NCBI RefSeq assembly: GCF_039539525.1
Contig: NZ_BAABDH010000103.1
Coordinates: 1-64,000, forward strand
Source: Hymenobacter algoricola
Lineage (GTDB): Bacteria > Bacteroidota > Bacteroidia > Cytophagales > Hymenobacteraceae
Length of the DNA: 64,000 bases
Direction: 5' to 3'
A program made the translations under genes and the position numbers. Every line of letters begins with the position of its first letter. The first letter of the stretch is position 1. Below are positions 33,792 to 41,831 of the stretch, in pieces. A model generated the notes under the pieces. The model made no database searches and was not told the origin of the DNA. It worked only from the letters and a program-made list of their open reading frames with translations.

Positions 33792-34661
33792 CTACATCGC
33801 CCGGTGAATCCGCTCCTTCAGGCCGCTGGTGGCTTCGAGCAGCGGCAGGCGGACGGCGGCGGAGCACAGGCCCTGGGCTTCGAGCACGGCTTTCACGCCC
33901 ACGGGGTTGCTTTCCTCATACATGAGCGGATTCAGCGGCAGAAACCCGAACAGCAGCTTGGTGGCCGCGGCGAAGTCGCCGGCCAGCGCGGCGCGGGCCA
34001 TGTCGCTCATGCGCTGGGGGTAGGCGTTGCCCAGCACGCTGATAACGCCGGCGCCGCCGAAGGAAATCAGCGCGGTGGTGAGCATATCGTCGCCGCTGAT
34101 GAGCAGGAAGTCGGCGGGCTTGCGGGCGGCAATGGCCATGCACTGCTCCAGGTTGCCGCTGGCTTCCTTGATGCCGATGATGTTGGGGTGCTGGGCCAGG
34201 CGCAGCGTGGTGTCGGCCGTGAGGTTAGAGCTGGTGCGGCCGGGCACGTTGTAGAGAATGATGGGCAGCGGGCTCAGGTCGGCCAGGCGCAGGTAGTGCT
34301 GAATGATACCCTGCTGGCTGGGCTTGTTATACGCCGGTGAAGCCGACAGGATGGCGTCGATGCCGGCCAGGTCGGTGGTGCGCAGCAGGGTTTCGAGGCC
34401 GGCCGTATCGTTGCCGCCGATGCCGTACACGAGCGGCACGCGGCCGGCCACGTGCTCTTTCACCACGCGCAGAATCTCGGTTTTTTCCTCGGCCGTGGTG
34501 GTCGGGGTTTCGCCGGTGGTGCCGTTGATGACGAGGTACTCCACGCCGCCGTCGAGGCAGAAATCGAGCAGGCGCCGCAGGGCGGGATAGTCCACGGCGT
34601 GGTCGGGAGCCGGGGTGAAGGGGGTGATGAGGGCAATGCCGGTGCCACGGAGTTTGTCCAT
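33792..34661 (-). CDS. dapA: 4-hydroxy-tetrahydrodipicolinate synthase
   Basis: The 289-residue protein is a class I aldolase-type DHDPS: MDKLRGTGIALITPF, the pyruvate-binding GTTGETPTTTAEEK (Thr-Thr), the catalytic Tyr in YNVPGRTSS and Schiff-base Lys165 in IGIKEASGNLEQ. It makes the first committed intermediate of lysine and meso-diaminopimelate synthesis from pyruvate and aspartate semialdehyde. ATG 34661 gives the standard length. A long overlapping frame continues upstream but is antisense to the deacetylase gene. A TACCTTTG promoter box lies at 34703-34710. Confidence 0.97.
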   Translation of the reverse strand: MDKLRGTGIALITPFTPAPDHAVDYPALRRLLDFCLDGGVEYLVINGTTGETPTTTAEEKTEILRVVKEHVAGRVPLVYGIGGNDTAGLETLLRTTDLAGIDAILSASPAYNKPSQQGIIQHYLRLADLSPLPIILYNVPGRTSSNLTADTTLRLAQHPNIIGIKEASGNLEQCMAIAARKPADFLLISGDDMLTTALISFGGAGVISVLGNAYPQRMSDMARAALAGDFAAATKLLFGFLPLNPLMYEESNPVGVKAVLEAQGLCSAAVRLPLLEATSGLKERIHRAM

Positions 34662-34702
34662 GCGGGAATTAAGCTGTTGTTTTGTAGGCGGAAGCGTCGG
34701 GG

Positions 34703-34710
34703 CAAAGGTA
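34703..34710 (-). promoter_or_regulatory. Bacteroidota -7 box of dapA (TACCTTTG)
   Basis: The minus strand reads TACCTTTG here, 42 bases before the dapA ATG, a perfect TANNTTTG match. Confidence 0.6.
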
Positions 34711-34799
34711 CACAGCCTGCCTGTCACGATGCTCCGGCCTGTCTTTCCCTTCTCAAAAGTACCCGGTTGGCGCCTTGCCGGCCCTATTTCCGCCTTATT

Positions 34800-35732
34800 T
34801 TGTTCCGTACCCCGCTTTTCGTAGCCACCGCCCTGGCTGCCAGCACGCTCCTCACAGCCTGCGAAACCAAGCCCGCCACCTCCTCGGAGAAAGCCGGCAG
34901 CGCCACCACCGAAGCCATTGCCGCCGACTCCGCCGGCACGCCCGTCACCTCGGGCACGGCCGCCACTGCTACCGACGAGGCCAACGCCACGCCCGCCCCG
35001 GACCCGACCAGCATTCCGGCCGGCCGCATGGCCGGGGCCGCCGCCATCACGGCCCGCCCGCAGGTCCCGATTCTGTGCTACCACCAGATCCGCGACTGGA
35101 CGGCCCGGGACTCGAAAAACGCCAAAGACTACATCGTGCCGGTGCAGGCCTTCAAAAACCAGATGAAGATGCTGGCCGACTCGGGCTACCACACCGTGCT
35201 GCCCGACCAGGTGTACGCCTACCTCACCACCGGGGCCAAGCTGCCGAGCAAGCCCATCATGCTCACCTTCGACGACACCGACCTCGACCAGTTTACCGTG
35301 GCCCGCCCCACGCTCGACAAACTCGGCTTCAAGGCCGTCTACTTCATCATGACTGTGAGCCTGGGCCGCCCGCACTACATGAGCAAGGCGCAGGTGAAGC
35401 AGCTCTCGGATGAGGGCAACGTCATCGGCTCCCACACCTGGGACCACCACAACGTGAAGAAGTACCAGGGCCAGGACTGGGTGACGCAGATCGAAAAGCC
35501 CACCAAAACCCTCGAGGAAATCACGGGCAAGAAAATCAATTACTTCGCCTACCCCTTCGGCCTCTGGAACCAGCAGGCTATTCCCGAGCTGAAAAAGCGC
35601 GGCTTCGTGGGTGCCTTCATCCTGGCCGAGAAGCGCGACCCGATTGACCCGCTGTTCACCATCCGCCGCATCATTGCCAGCGGCTACTGGAGCCCGCGCA
35701 CCCTGCACAACAGCATCGTGCAGAGCTTCTAG
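34800..35732 (+). CDS. Polysaccharide deacetylase (NodB-type) lipoprotein
   Basis: The 310-residue protein starts at TTG 34800 with a lipoprotein signal (LLTAC, Cys21) and an Ala/Thr-rich linker (about 25-75). The NodB domain has metal-binding Asp-Asp in MLTFDDTDLDQF, the His pair in GSHTWDHHNV, and NYFAYPFGLWNQ. It probably removes acetyl groups from a surface or extracellular polysaccharide such as poly-N-acetylglucosamine. The start is uncertain, with no ATG in the signal region. It is divergent from dapA. Confidence 0.85.
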   Translation: MFRTPLFVATALAASTLLTACETKPATSSEKAGSATTEAIAADSAGTPVTSGTAATATDEANATPAPDPTSIPAGRMAGAAAITARPQVPILCYHQIRDWTARDSKNAKDYIVPVQAFKNQMKMLADSGYHTVLPDQVYAYLTTGAKLPSKPIMLTFDDTDLDQFTVARPTLDKLGFKAVYFIMTVSLGRPHYMSKAQVKQLSDEGNVIGSHTWDHHNVKKYQGQDWVTQIEKPTKTLEEITGKKINYFAYPFGLWNQQAIPELKKRGFVGAFILAEKRDPIDPLFTIRRIIASGYWSPRTLHNSIVQSF

Positions 35733-35795
35733 CCTGTCCTGGCGGGCACCGCGCAGCAATTCGTCCGCTTAAATGGGCCCAACCTGAATTCACCA

Positions 35796-35829
35796 AAAAG
35801 CCCCGGCGTGTGCGTACGCCGGGGCTTTT
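35796..35829. terminator. Terminator after the deacetylase gene
   Basis: AAAAGCCCCGGCGT (35796-35809) pairs perfectly with ACGCCGGGGCTTTT (35816-35829), loop 6. Confidence 0.88.
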
Positions 35830-35913
35830 GTCTTTTAGGGGACTCAACTCATTGCCCAGAATGGATTCCTTCGCGTGGCTCGCAACGACAGCTGGGAACG
35901 AAAAAGCTCCGGA

Positions 35914-36306
35914 CTACTCCGTTTTCACGCCCGCGGCTTTCAGCTCTTTGAAGGCGCCGGCATTCACCACTTTCCGAAAGCCCTTTTCCTGCAGGATGGC
36001 GGCCGCCTGGCCGCTGCGGTTGCCGGAGGCGCAGTAGAGCACGTAGGTCCTGGTCGTGTCCAGGGCCGCCGCTTTGGCCGCAAAATCCGGCGCTTTGAAG
36101 TCCAGGTTCTGGGCGTGCCGCAGGTGGCCGGTGGCGTATTCGGCCGGGGTGCGCACATCGAGCACGACTACCTGCCGCTGCTTTACCAGCTTTTGGGTGG
36201 TGGCCAGGTCGGTTACCGGCACCCGGGCCTGGGCCGCCGCCGGAGTGGCGGTCGACAGGGCGAAAACCAGCAGGCCGGTACCAGCGAATAGAAAGGAGCG
36301 AAGCAT
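35914..36306 (-). CDS. Rhodanese-like domain protein, exported
   Basis: The 130-residue protein has a signal peptide (to about residue 26) and one rhodanese domain: VVVLDVRTPAEYATGHLRHA, and the active-site loop CASGNRSG with the persulfide-forming Cys. Periplasmic rhodaneses move sulfane sulfur or reduce thiosulfate, often in envelope redox metabolism. ATG 36306 is set by the signal. It lies between a shared terminator region and a dispersed inverted repeat. Confidence 0.88.
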   Translation of the reverse strand: MLRSFLFAGTGLLVFALSTATPAAAQARVPVTDLATTQKLVKQRQVVVLDVRTPAEYATGHLRHAQNLDFKAPDFAAKAAALDTTRTYVLYCASGNRSGQAAAILQEKGFRKVVNAGAFKELKAAGVKTE

Positions 36307-36340
36307 AGGGAAGGGGAAGAGAAGCACTACGAAAATGGGT

Positions 36341-36430
36341 GTCGTACTGAGTGCAGCCGAAGCATCTCGCTTGCTTCTTCAGCGTGGTTCAACGCAACGG
36401 ACGAGATGCTTCGGCTGCGCTCAGCATGAC
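36341..36430. repeat. 29-bp inverted repeat, dispersed REP-like element
   Basis: Left arm 36341-36369 and right arm 36402-36430 pair with 3 mismatches over 29 bases, sharing GCAGCCGAAGCATCTCG. The 32-base loop shows no obvious ORF. Related sequence lies at about 3113-3277. Confidence 0.7.
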
Positions 36431-36446
36431 GGGCTGGATTGTGACT

Positions 36447-38594
36447 TTAAAACAGCGAAGCCTGCTGGCCCGGGCTGCCGGAGGGCGTGGCGGGGAAGCT
36501 TTCGGACGCAGCTTCAGATTCCCCCGTACGGCCTGCTTCTAAAGCCTCATCGGCCGAATTAGATTCCGCCCCGGCGGGAATCATGGCCAGCAGGTCGGTT
36601 TCGGAGATGATGGGCACCTTAAGCGCGGTGGCTTTTTCGCGCTTGGCGGGGCCCATCTTGTCGCCGGCCACGAGGTAGCTGAGCTTCTTGCTGATGGAGC
36701 CCGTGATTTTGCCGCCGTGCTGCCCAATCAGCTGCTGCAGCTCCTCGCGGCTGTGCTGCTCAAACACGCCCGACAGCACAAACGTCAGCCCGGCCAGCCG
36801 GTCGCTCACGGCCTGCGGGGCTTCGCCCGTCAGGGCCAGCTGCACGCCGGCCGCCCGCAGCCGCTCCACCAAATCACGATTAACAATCTGGGAAGACCAG
36901 GCCGCCAGCGACTCGGCAATGACGCCACCGACTTCGGGCACCGCGGCCAGCTCGGGCGCCGAAGCCGCCAGCAACGCGTCGATGGTGCGGTAGTGGACGG
37001 CCAGCTTTTCGGCCACGGTTTCGCCCACGTAGCGGATGCCCAGCCCAAACAGCACCCGCTCAAACGGCACCTGCTTGCTGGCTTCGATGCCGCTGATCAG
37101 GTTCTGAATGGATTTTTCGCCCAGGCGCTCCAGGCCGGTGAGCTTGTCGGCGGTCAGCTCGTAGATGTCGGCGGGCGTGCGCACCAGGCCCAGCTCGGCG
37201 AAGCGGCCCACGGTTTCGGCACCCAAGCCGTCGATGTTCAGGGCCTTGCGCGACACGTAGTGCTCGAGCCGGGCCCGCAGCTGGGGCGGGCAGGCCGTAT
37301 CGTTGGGGCAGCGGAAGTGGGCCTCGCCCTCGGGCCGGAGCAGCGGCGTGCCGCAGGCCGGGCACTCGGTGGGGTAGCGGATGGGCTGGCTGTCGGCGGG
37401 GCGGGCCGTGAGGTCTACGCCGGTGATTTTGGGAATTATTTCGCCGCCCTTTTCCACAAACACCAGGTCGCCCAGGCGCAGGTCGAGGGCGGCAATCTGG
37501 TTGGCGTTGTGCAGGGAGGCGCGCCGGACGATGGTGCCCGCCAGCGGTACCGGCGTGAGGATGGCCACCGGCGTCACGGCCCCGGTGCGGCCCACCTGGT
37601 ACTGCACGTCGTTCAGGCGGGTGCGGCCCGCTTCCGCCGGGTACTTGTAGGCAATGGCCCAGCGCGGGCTTTTGGCCGTGAAGCCGAGCACTTCCTGCTG
37701 CTGAAAGTCGTCGACTTTAATCACGATGCCGTCCGTGGCGACGGGCAGCTCGAAGCGCTTTTTCTCCCAGGTATGAATGAAGTCGAGCACTTGCTCCAGA
37801 CTGGTGCAGCGCCGCCAGGTGTCGGACACGGGCAGGCCCCAGGCTTTGAGGGCTGCCAGGGCGGCGCTGTGCGAGGGAAACACGTTGCGGCCGGGACTGA
37901 GGAAGCTGTAGGCGAAAAAGCGCAGGCGGCGGGCGGCTACCACGGCCGAGTCCTGGAGCTTGAGCGTGCCGCTGGCCGCGTTGCGGGGGTTGGCCAGCAG
38001 GGCCTCGCCGTTTTGCTCCCGCTCCCGGTTCAGGTCGTCGAATACGGGCAGGGGCAGGAAGATTTCGCCGCGCACCTCAAACTCGGCGGGCTGGGCGGGG
38101 CCGGCGGCGCGCAGGTGCAGGGGCAGGTTTTTGATGGTGCGCACGTTGCTGGTCACCACGTCGCCGCGGGTGCCGTCGCCGCGCGTGACGCCCTGGGTGA
38201 GCTGGCCCTGCTCGTAGGTCAGGCTCATAGCCACGCCGTCGAACTTCATTTCGCAGACGTAGGCAAAGTCGGCGCCCTCCAGGCCCTTGCGTACCCGCTC
38301 GTCAAACTCGCGCAGGTCCGCCTCCGAATAGGCGTTGCCCAGGCTGAGCATCGGGTACTTGTGCGGGGCCGTCGGAAACTGCTTGGTGATGGTGCCGCCC
38401 ACGCGCTGGGTGGGGGAGTTGGCCAACGCCAGCGCCGGATGATCCTCTTCCAGGGCCTGCAGCTCGGCCAGCAGCTGGTCGAACTCCTGGTCCGGGATTT
38501 CGGAGACGTCGTTCTGGTAGTACTGGTAGTTGAGGTGGTGCAGGTGCGCGGTGAGCGTACTGATGCGGTGCTGGATGGAATTCGGGTCGGGCAT
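36447..38594 (-). CDS. ligA: NAD+-dependent DNA ligase
   Basis: LigA seals nicks in replication and repair using NAD+. The 715-residue protein has an Ia domain (SEIPDQEFDQLLAELQ), the adenylation Lys117 in EMKFDG, an OB domain, a Cys4 zinc finger (CPACGTPLL to CPNDTACP, about 415-440), HhH repeats (ALNIDGLGAET) and a C-terminal BRCT domain (about 600-680). A tail of about 35 Ser/Ala/Pro-rich residues follows BRCT and is not conserved. ATG 38594 matches the family N-terminus. Confidence 0.97.
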   Translation of the reverse strand: MPDPNSIQHRISTLTAHLHHLNYQYYQNDVSEIPDQEFDQLLAELQALEEDHPALALANSPTQRVGGTITKQFPTAPHKYPMLSLGNAYSEADLREFDERVRKGLEGADFAYVCEMKFDGVAMSLTYEQGQLTQGVTRGDGTRGDVVTSNVRTIKNLPLHLRAAGPAQPAEFEVRGEIFLPLPVFDDLNREREQNGEALLANPRNAASGTLKLQDSAVVAARRLRFFAYSFLSPGRNVFPSHSAALAALKAWGLPVSDTWRRCTSLEQVLDFIHTWEKKRFELPVATDGIVIKVDDFQQQEVLGFTAKSPRWAIAYKYPAEAGRTRLNDVQYQVGRTGAVTPVAILTPVPLAGTIVRRASLHNANQIAALDLRLGDLVFVEKGGEIIPKITGVDLTARPADSQPIRYPTECPACGTPLLRPEGEAHFRCPNDTACPPQLRARLEHYVSRKALNIDGLGAETVGRFAELGLVRTPADIYELTADKLTGLERLGEKSIQNLISGIEASKQVPFERVLFGLGIRYVGETVAEKLAVHYRTIDALLAASAPELAAVPEVGGVIAESLAAWSSQIVNRDLVERLRAAGVQLALTGEAPQAVSDRLAGLTFVLSGVFEQHSREELQQLIGQHGGKITGSISKKLSYLVAGDKMGPAKREKATALKVPIISETDLLAMIPAGAESNSADEALEAGRTGESEAASESFPATPSGSPGQQASLF

Positions 38595-38722
38595 GGGGCA
38601 AAAATAACCGGCGGCGCGTCAGCGCGGGCACGCGGGGAGAGAAGTTTCCGGCGCGGATTTAGTTTAGGTCTTCCGGACCGCGGGCGCAGCGGGGCGCCAG
38701 AGCAGGACTGCGAGCTACGAAA

Positions 38723-38747
38723 AAAGGCCGCCCACCGGGCGGCCTTT
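38723..38747. terminator. Terminator in the spacer between ligA and the DUF4920 gene
   Basis: AAAGGCCGCCC (38723-38733) pairs perfectly with GGGCGGCCTTT (38737-38747) around a 3-base loop. It follows the stop of the minus-strand DUF4920 gene at 38774. Confidence 0.85.
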
Positions 38748-38773
38748 CCTGCGGTTGGGGCCGCCACCGGCGC

Positions 38774-39286
38774 TTAGTCCTGCACCAGCACGCCGTCGGC
38801 CTCGAAGTTGAGCTGCTCCTCGGGCTTGGTGATGGCCGCAATTTCCTGAGCTGATTTGCCGGCGTCTTTGGCGTAGTGCTGCAGGTCGCTCACCGGCACT
38901 ACCTCACGGTGCGCCCAGCCGTTGATGACCACGGTTTTGTCGGTAATATTCTTGGGGACGAAGAAGGCGTAATCCTTGAAGCGGACCCGCATTTCGCTGC
39001 CGTCGGGAGTAGCCATGGTCAGCCAGCAGCCCTTCGCCTGGCACACGCCGGTGGCATTGCCCACCAGCTTCACCCGCGCCGAATCCTGATTTCCCAGGGC
39101 TTTGCTCAGGTCACTCATCGGCAGGGCCCCGTCGGCGGTGAGGGTTGCGCCGTAGGTTTTGCCGGTAATGGCAGCGGTTTCAGCTTTGGGAGCCGTAGCC
39201 GCCGCCGTAGTTTCGGTGGCCGGGGCCGACTGGCAGGCCCCCAGCGCGGCCAGGGCCGTGGCCAGCATACTATTCTTGAAGCTCAT
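38774..39286 (-). CDS. DUF4920 lipoprotein
   Basis: The 170-residue protein has a lipoprotein signal (LGAC, Cys18) and a DUF4920 domain: LSKALGNQDSARVKLVGNAT, GVCQAKGCWLTMATPDG with a conserved CxxxGC, RVRFKDYAFFVP and VINGWAHREVVPVSDLQHYA. Family members are Bacteroidota envelope proteins of unknown role; the Cys pair in a metal- or thiol-like motif suggests a redox or metal function. ATG 39286 is set by the signal. The next minus-strand gene upstream ends 54 bases away, so the two may be cotranscribed. Confidence 0.85.
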   Translation of the reverse strand: MSFKNSMLATALAALGACQSAPATETTAAATAPKAETAAITGKTYGATLTADGALPMSDLSKALGNQDSARVKLVGNATGVCQAKGCWLTMATPDGSEMRVRFKDYAFFVPKNITDKTVVINGWAHREVVPVSDLQHYAKDAGKSAQEIAAITKPEEQLNFEADGVLVQD

Positions 39287-39339
39287 GGGAATGAGAGTAG
39301 TGAGTTGAGAGCCGAAAATACGAATTTTCGCCCAGCCCG

Positions 39340-40143
39340 CTACTTGCCCTTGGAAATGGAGGCCAGCGTCCGGGTTTCGGCCAGCTTGCCGTTCTTGCCA
39401 TACACCTCGGTTTTGACGATGCCCACCGCCGGCGAGTAGTACTCGACGATGCGCATCTTGGTGCTGAAGGCCACGTCGGAGCGGGCCTTGGTCATCGACT
39501 CGCGCTCCGACTCCACCTTGTAGCACTGGAACGTGCCGGCGGGAGTCGACACGGCGGCCGGGCCGCTGACCACGCGGCGCTTCTGCTGCAGGGCCGTCAC
39601 CTTGGCAATATCGACGGCCGAGGTGCGCACCTGCACCACGCTGCCGCCGCCGGGCAGCTGGCTGCCGACTGTGGGCTGGTTGGGCCAGGCAATGCCGACG
39701 GGCGCAAAATCAAAGAGCCGGTCGCGGAACGACTTCAGGCTGCCCGCATCAAACTGGGTGAGGCCGTCGGTGTAGGTCGTGTCGCGGGAGCAGCGAAAGG
39801 TGAGATCCTGCTGCTGGAGCAGCCGGTTTTTAGGGTCGTAGAGGCCGCTTTTGAGTAAAACGGTGGTGGTAGTCCTGGTTTTTTTCTTGTTCAGCTCCGC
39901 GCCCAGGCGGACCACCCGGTAGCGCAGCTCGCCAGCCGCCTTGCCGTCGTTGTCGGTGAGGCGGTACACCAGCTCCATGTTGTCGTAGAGGCCGAACGGA
40001 TGGGCGCAGGCGTCGCTCTTAGGCGTCGCGGCGGGCGGCGGGACCAGGACCGTAGCCGAGTCCGGCGCGGGGGCCGGCGGAGTGGTTTGAGCCTGGGCGG
40101 CCAGGGCCAGCAGGGGCAGCAGGAGCAGAGCGGGGAGTTTCAT
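39340..40143 (-). CDS. Secreted protein, DUF3108-like
   Basis: The 267-residue protein has a signal peptide (1-18) and a beta-rich domain: MELVYRLTDNDGKAAGELRY, RDTTYTDGLTQFDAG, STPAGTFQCYKVESERESMT and VEYYSPAVGIVKTEVYGKNG. The last two blocks resemble DUF3108/TapB-type periplasmic proteins that bind lipids or take part in envelope homeostasis; I am not certain of the family. ATG 40143 is set by the signal. It may be the first gene of a unit with the DUF4920 gene. Confidence 0.7.
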   Translation of the reverse strand: MKLPALLLLPLLALAAQAQTTPPAPAPDSATVLVPPPAATPKSDACAHPFGLYDNMELVYRLTDNDGKAAGELRYRVVRLGAELNKKKTRTTTTVLLKSGLYDPKNRLLQQQDLTFRCSRDTTYTDGLTQFDAGSLKSFRDRLFDFAPVGIAWPNQPTVGSQLPGGGSVVQVRTSAVDIAKVTALQQKRRVVSGPAAVSTPAGTFQCYKVESERESMTKARSDVAFSTKMRIVEYYSPAVGIVKTEVYGKNGKLAETRTLASISKGK

Positions 40144-40372
40144 CGAGCGAAGGAGAAAAGCGTACGTTGAGCCGCATACGCAGCCCGTACAGATTAGATA
40201 TTAGCCGGCCAAGCTGAAGAGTAGCCGCCCGCGGGGCGCTCAGGCAAAACCCCTGCCAGACGGGTTTTAGGGGCGGGCTGCCACCAACCCGCCGTCCGCC
40301 GCGTAACTTGCGGGGCCCGGACACGTTTTCCGGGTACGCTGCTTTTAGCTCCCCCTTTCACTATCCCCACTC

Positions 40373-40627
40373 ATGGCTGATTCTTCCCAGTCCTCCAACA
40401 ACTTTGCCGACATGGCCGCCTCGCTCCTGGCTAAGCTCTCGGGCGGCGTAGAGCTGTCCTGTGCCTTCGACCAGATGGAGCTGCAGGTGCCCAACCCCCA
40501 GAATCCGAATGCCGCCCCCGCCACCTGGCGCCTGAACGGCTCGGTGCGCATCCGCACCCGCGGCGACAACCCGCCCGCTGCGGCTGCTCCCCAACTGCCG
40601 CCTGCCAACCCGAGCAACGTTGGCTAG
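40373..40627 (+). CDS. Hypothetical protein, possibly half of a split gene
   Basis: The 84-residue protein (MADSSQSSNNFADMAASLLA) is soluble, with a beta-rich middle (SGGVELSCAFDQMELQVPNP, ATWRLNGSVRIRTRG) and a Pro/Ala tail. It has no signal peptide. Its stop lies inside the next ORF, which overlaps it by 8 bases in another frame. The family is not recognised. Together the two could be a translationally coupled pair, or one gene of about 190 codons broken by a frameshift near 40600-40625. Confidence 0.55.
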   Translation: MADSSQSSNNFADMAASLLAKLSGGVELSCAFDQMELQVPNPQNPNAAPATWRLNGSVRIRTRGDNPPAAAAPQLPPANPSNVG

Positions 40628-40955
40628 CGGCCTCGACATTGAGGCGCGGCTGGTCATCCACTTCGACGGCGACGATATTCAGCTGGCGGGCTCGGGCACG
40701 TACCTGATTGTGAACATTCCGAGCCAGCGCGTGCTCGACAAGCTCACGGCCGGCCCGCCCAAGCCCGCGGGGGAGAAAAAGCCCAAAGCGCCCGGCTCCG
40801 ACCCACTGCAGCAGATCAACGACGTGGTCCGGCAGCTCGGGCTGGTGCTGGATCTGCGGGTGGCGGGCAAAACCTACGTCACCTTCGGGGCGGGCCGTAC
40901 CCCCAAGATTACGCTCAACGCGGTGCTGGGAAAAATCGGGTCTTTTTTCTCCTGA
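40620..40955 (+). CDS. Hypothetical protein, possibly the second half of a split gene
   Basis: The 111-residue frame starts at TTG 40620, the only start near its beginning, and contains GLDIEARLVIHFDGDDIQLA, GTYLIVNIPSQRVLDKLTAG, a Lys/Pro linker, and KTYVTFGAGRTPKITLNAVL. It is soluble, with beta-rich ends. The frame is open upstream without a good start, which fits a frameshifted continuation of the preceding 84-codon ORF. The family is not recognised. Confidence 0.55.
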   Translation: MASGLDIEARLVIHFDGDDIQLAGSGTYLIVNIPSQRVLDKLTAGPPKPAGEKKPKAPGSDPLQQINDVVRQLGLVLDLRVAGKTYVTFGAGRTPKITLNAVLGKIGSFFS

Positions 40956-41110
40956 GTCAGCCGTCGGAAAAGACCGGAATCTTGGCTATCCGGGCGCGGC
41001 TTTTTTGCGTATGTCCCCAGGAAGCCAGCAGGGTTGCCGCAGTGGTCGGGCACGGAACTTATGGCTCCCTAATTGGTTTGCCAGAAGTACGTTTCTCTCC
41101 CCCTCCACCG

Positions 41111-41758
41111 ATGATGAATTCCGACAAAGAACGCAAGGACAAAGTAGGGGCCGGGCGGCCCGCTTCCGCCTTCGGCCGCATCGAGCGGGTGCCGCCCCTG
41201 CTGATGCTGCTTTACCTGGGCATTGCCGGCGTCACGGTGCTGTTTGTGATTCTGCTGGCGGCCTACGTCCAGACCCGGCATCTGAGCAGCCAGGGCCCGG
41301 GGCTGCACCCGTTTCCGCGCTACTTTTCCCTGAGCACCATTGTGCTGCTGGTCAGCAGCTACACGCTCAGCCAGGCCCAGCGCCTGTACCGGCAGGATGA
41401 GGTAAAGAGCCTGGCGCGCTGCCTCGGGGCTACGCTGCTGCTGGGCTGCATCTTTGCCGGCCTGCAGGTGCTGGGCTGGCGGGAGCTGATGACCCAGGGC
41501 GTATTCTTCACCGGCGAAGCCAGCGGCACCTACGTGTACCTGATTTCGGCCCTGCACGTGGCGCACCTGCTGGGCGGCATGGTGTTTTTGCTGGCCCTGC
41601 TGCTGCGCACCCTGCACGCCTCGCGCGATGCCGTGCGCAGCCTGGTCTTCATCCGCAACCCTTACCGCCGGACGCAGCTGCGCATGCTCACCCTGTACTG
41701 GCACTTCATCGACGGCCTGTGGGTGGTGCTGTTCAGCCTGTTTCTGTTTCTGTACTAA
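41111..41758 (+). CDS. Cytochrome c oxidase subunit III-type protein
   Basis: The 215-residue protein has five membrane segments and ends with YWHFIDGLWVVLF, the hallmark of heme-copper oxidase subunit III; SALHVAHLLGGMVFLLALLL is the other conserved block. Subunit III stabilises the oxidase and helps proton uptake; a bo3-type CyoC is also possible. No other oxidase genes are near, so it is an orphan copy, perhaps supplementing a complex encoded elsewhere. ATG 41111 follows a charged leader (MMNSDKERKDK) usual for this family. Confidence 0.88.
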   Translation: MMNSDKERKDKVGAGRPASAFGRIERVPPLLMLLYLGIAGVTVLFVILLAAYVQTRHLSSQGPGLHPFPRYFSLSTIVLLVSSYTLSQAQRLYRQDEVKSLARCLGATLLLGCIFAGLQVLGWRELMTQGVFFTGEASGTYVYLISALHVAHLLGGMVFLLALLLRTLHASRDAVRSLVFIRNPYRRTQLRMLTLYWHFIDGLWVVLFSLFLFLY

Positions 41759-41777
41759 GGCCAGCCCGTTTAGCAGC

Positions 41778-41811
41778 AAAAGCCCCGGCTACGCGCGTAG
41801 CCGGGGCTTTT
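41778..41811. terminator. Terminator between convergent genes
   Basis: A near-perfect 17-base palindrome, AAAAGCCCCGGCTACGC with its inverse (41778-41794 and 41795-41811), ends in T runs on both sides and lies between the COX3 gene and the T9SS adhesin gene. Confidence 0.88.
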
Positions 41812-41831
41812 TCATACCCTACTAGCAGCAG

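Noticed and set aside
34662..35759. A very long minus-strand open frame continuing upstream from dapA.
   Set aside because: It is antisense to the polysaccharide deacetylase gene, has no conserved pattern, and dapA has a normal start and promoter. High G+C keeps antisense frames open.
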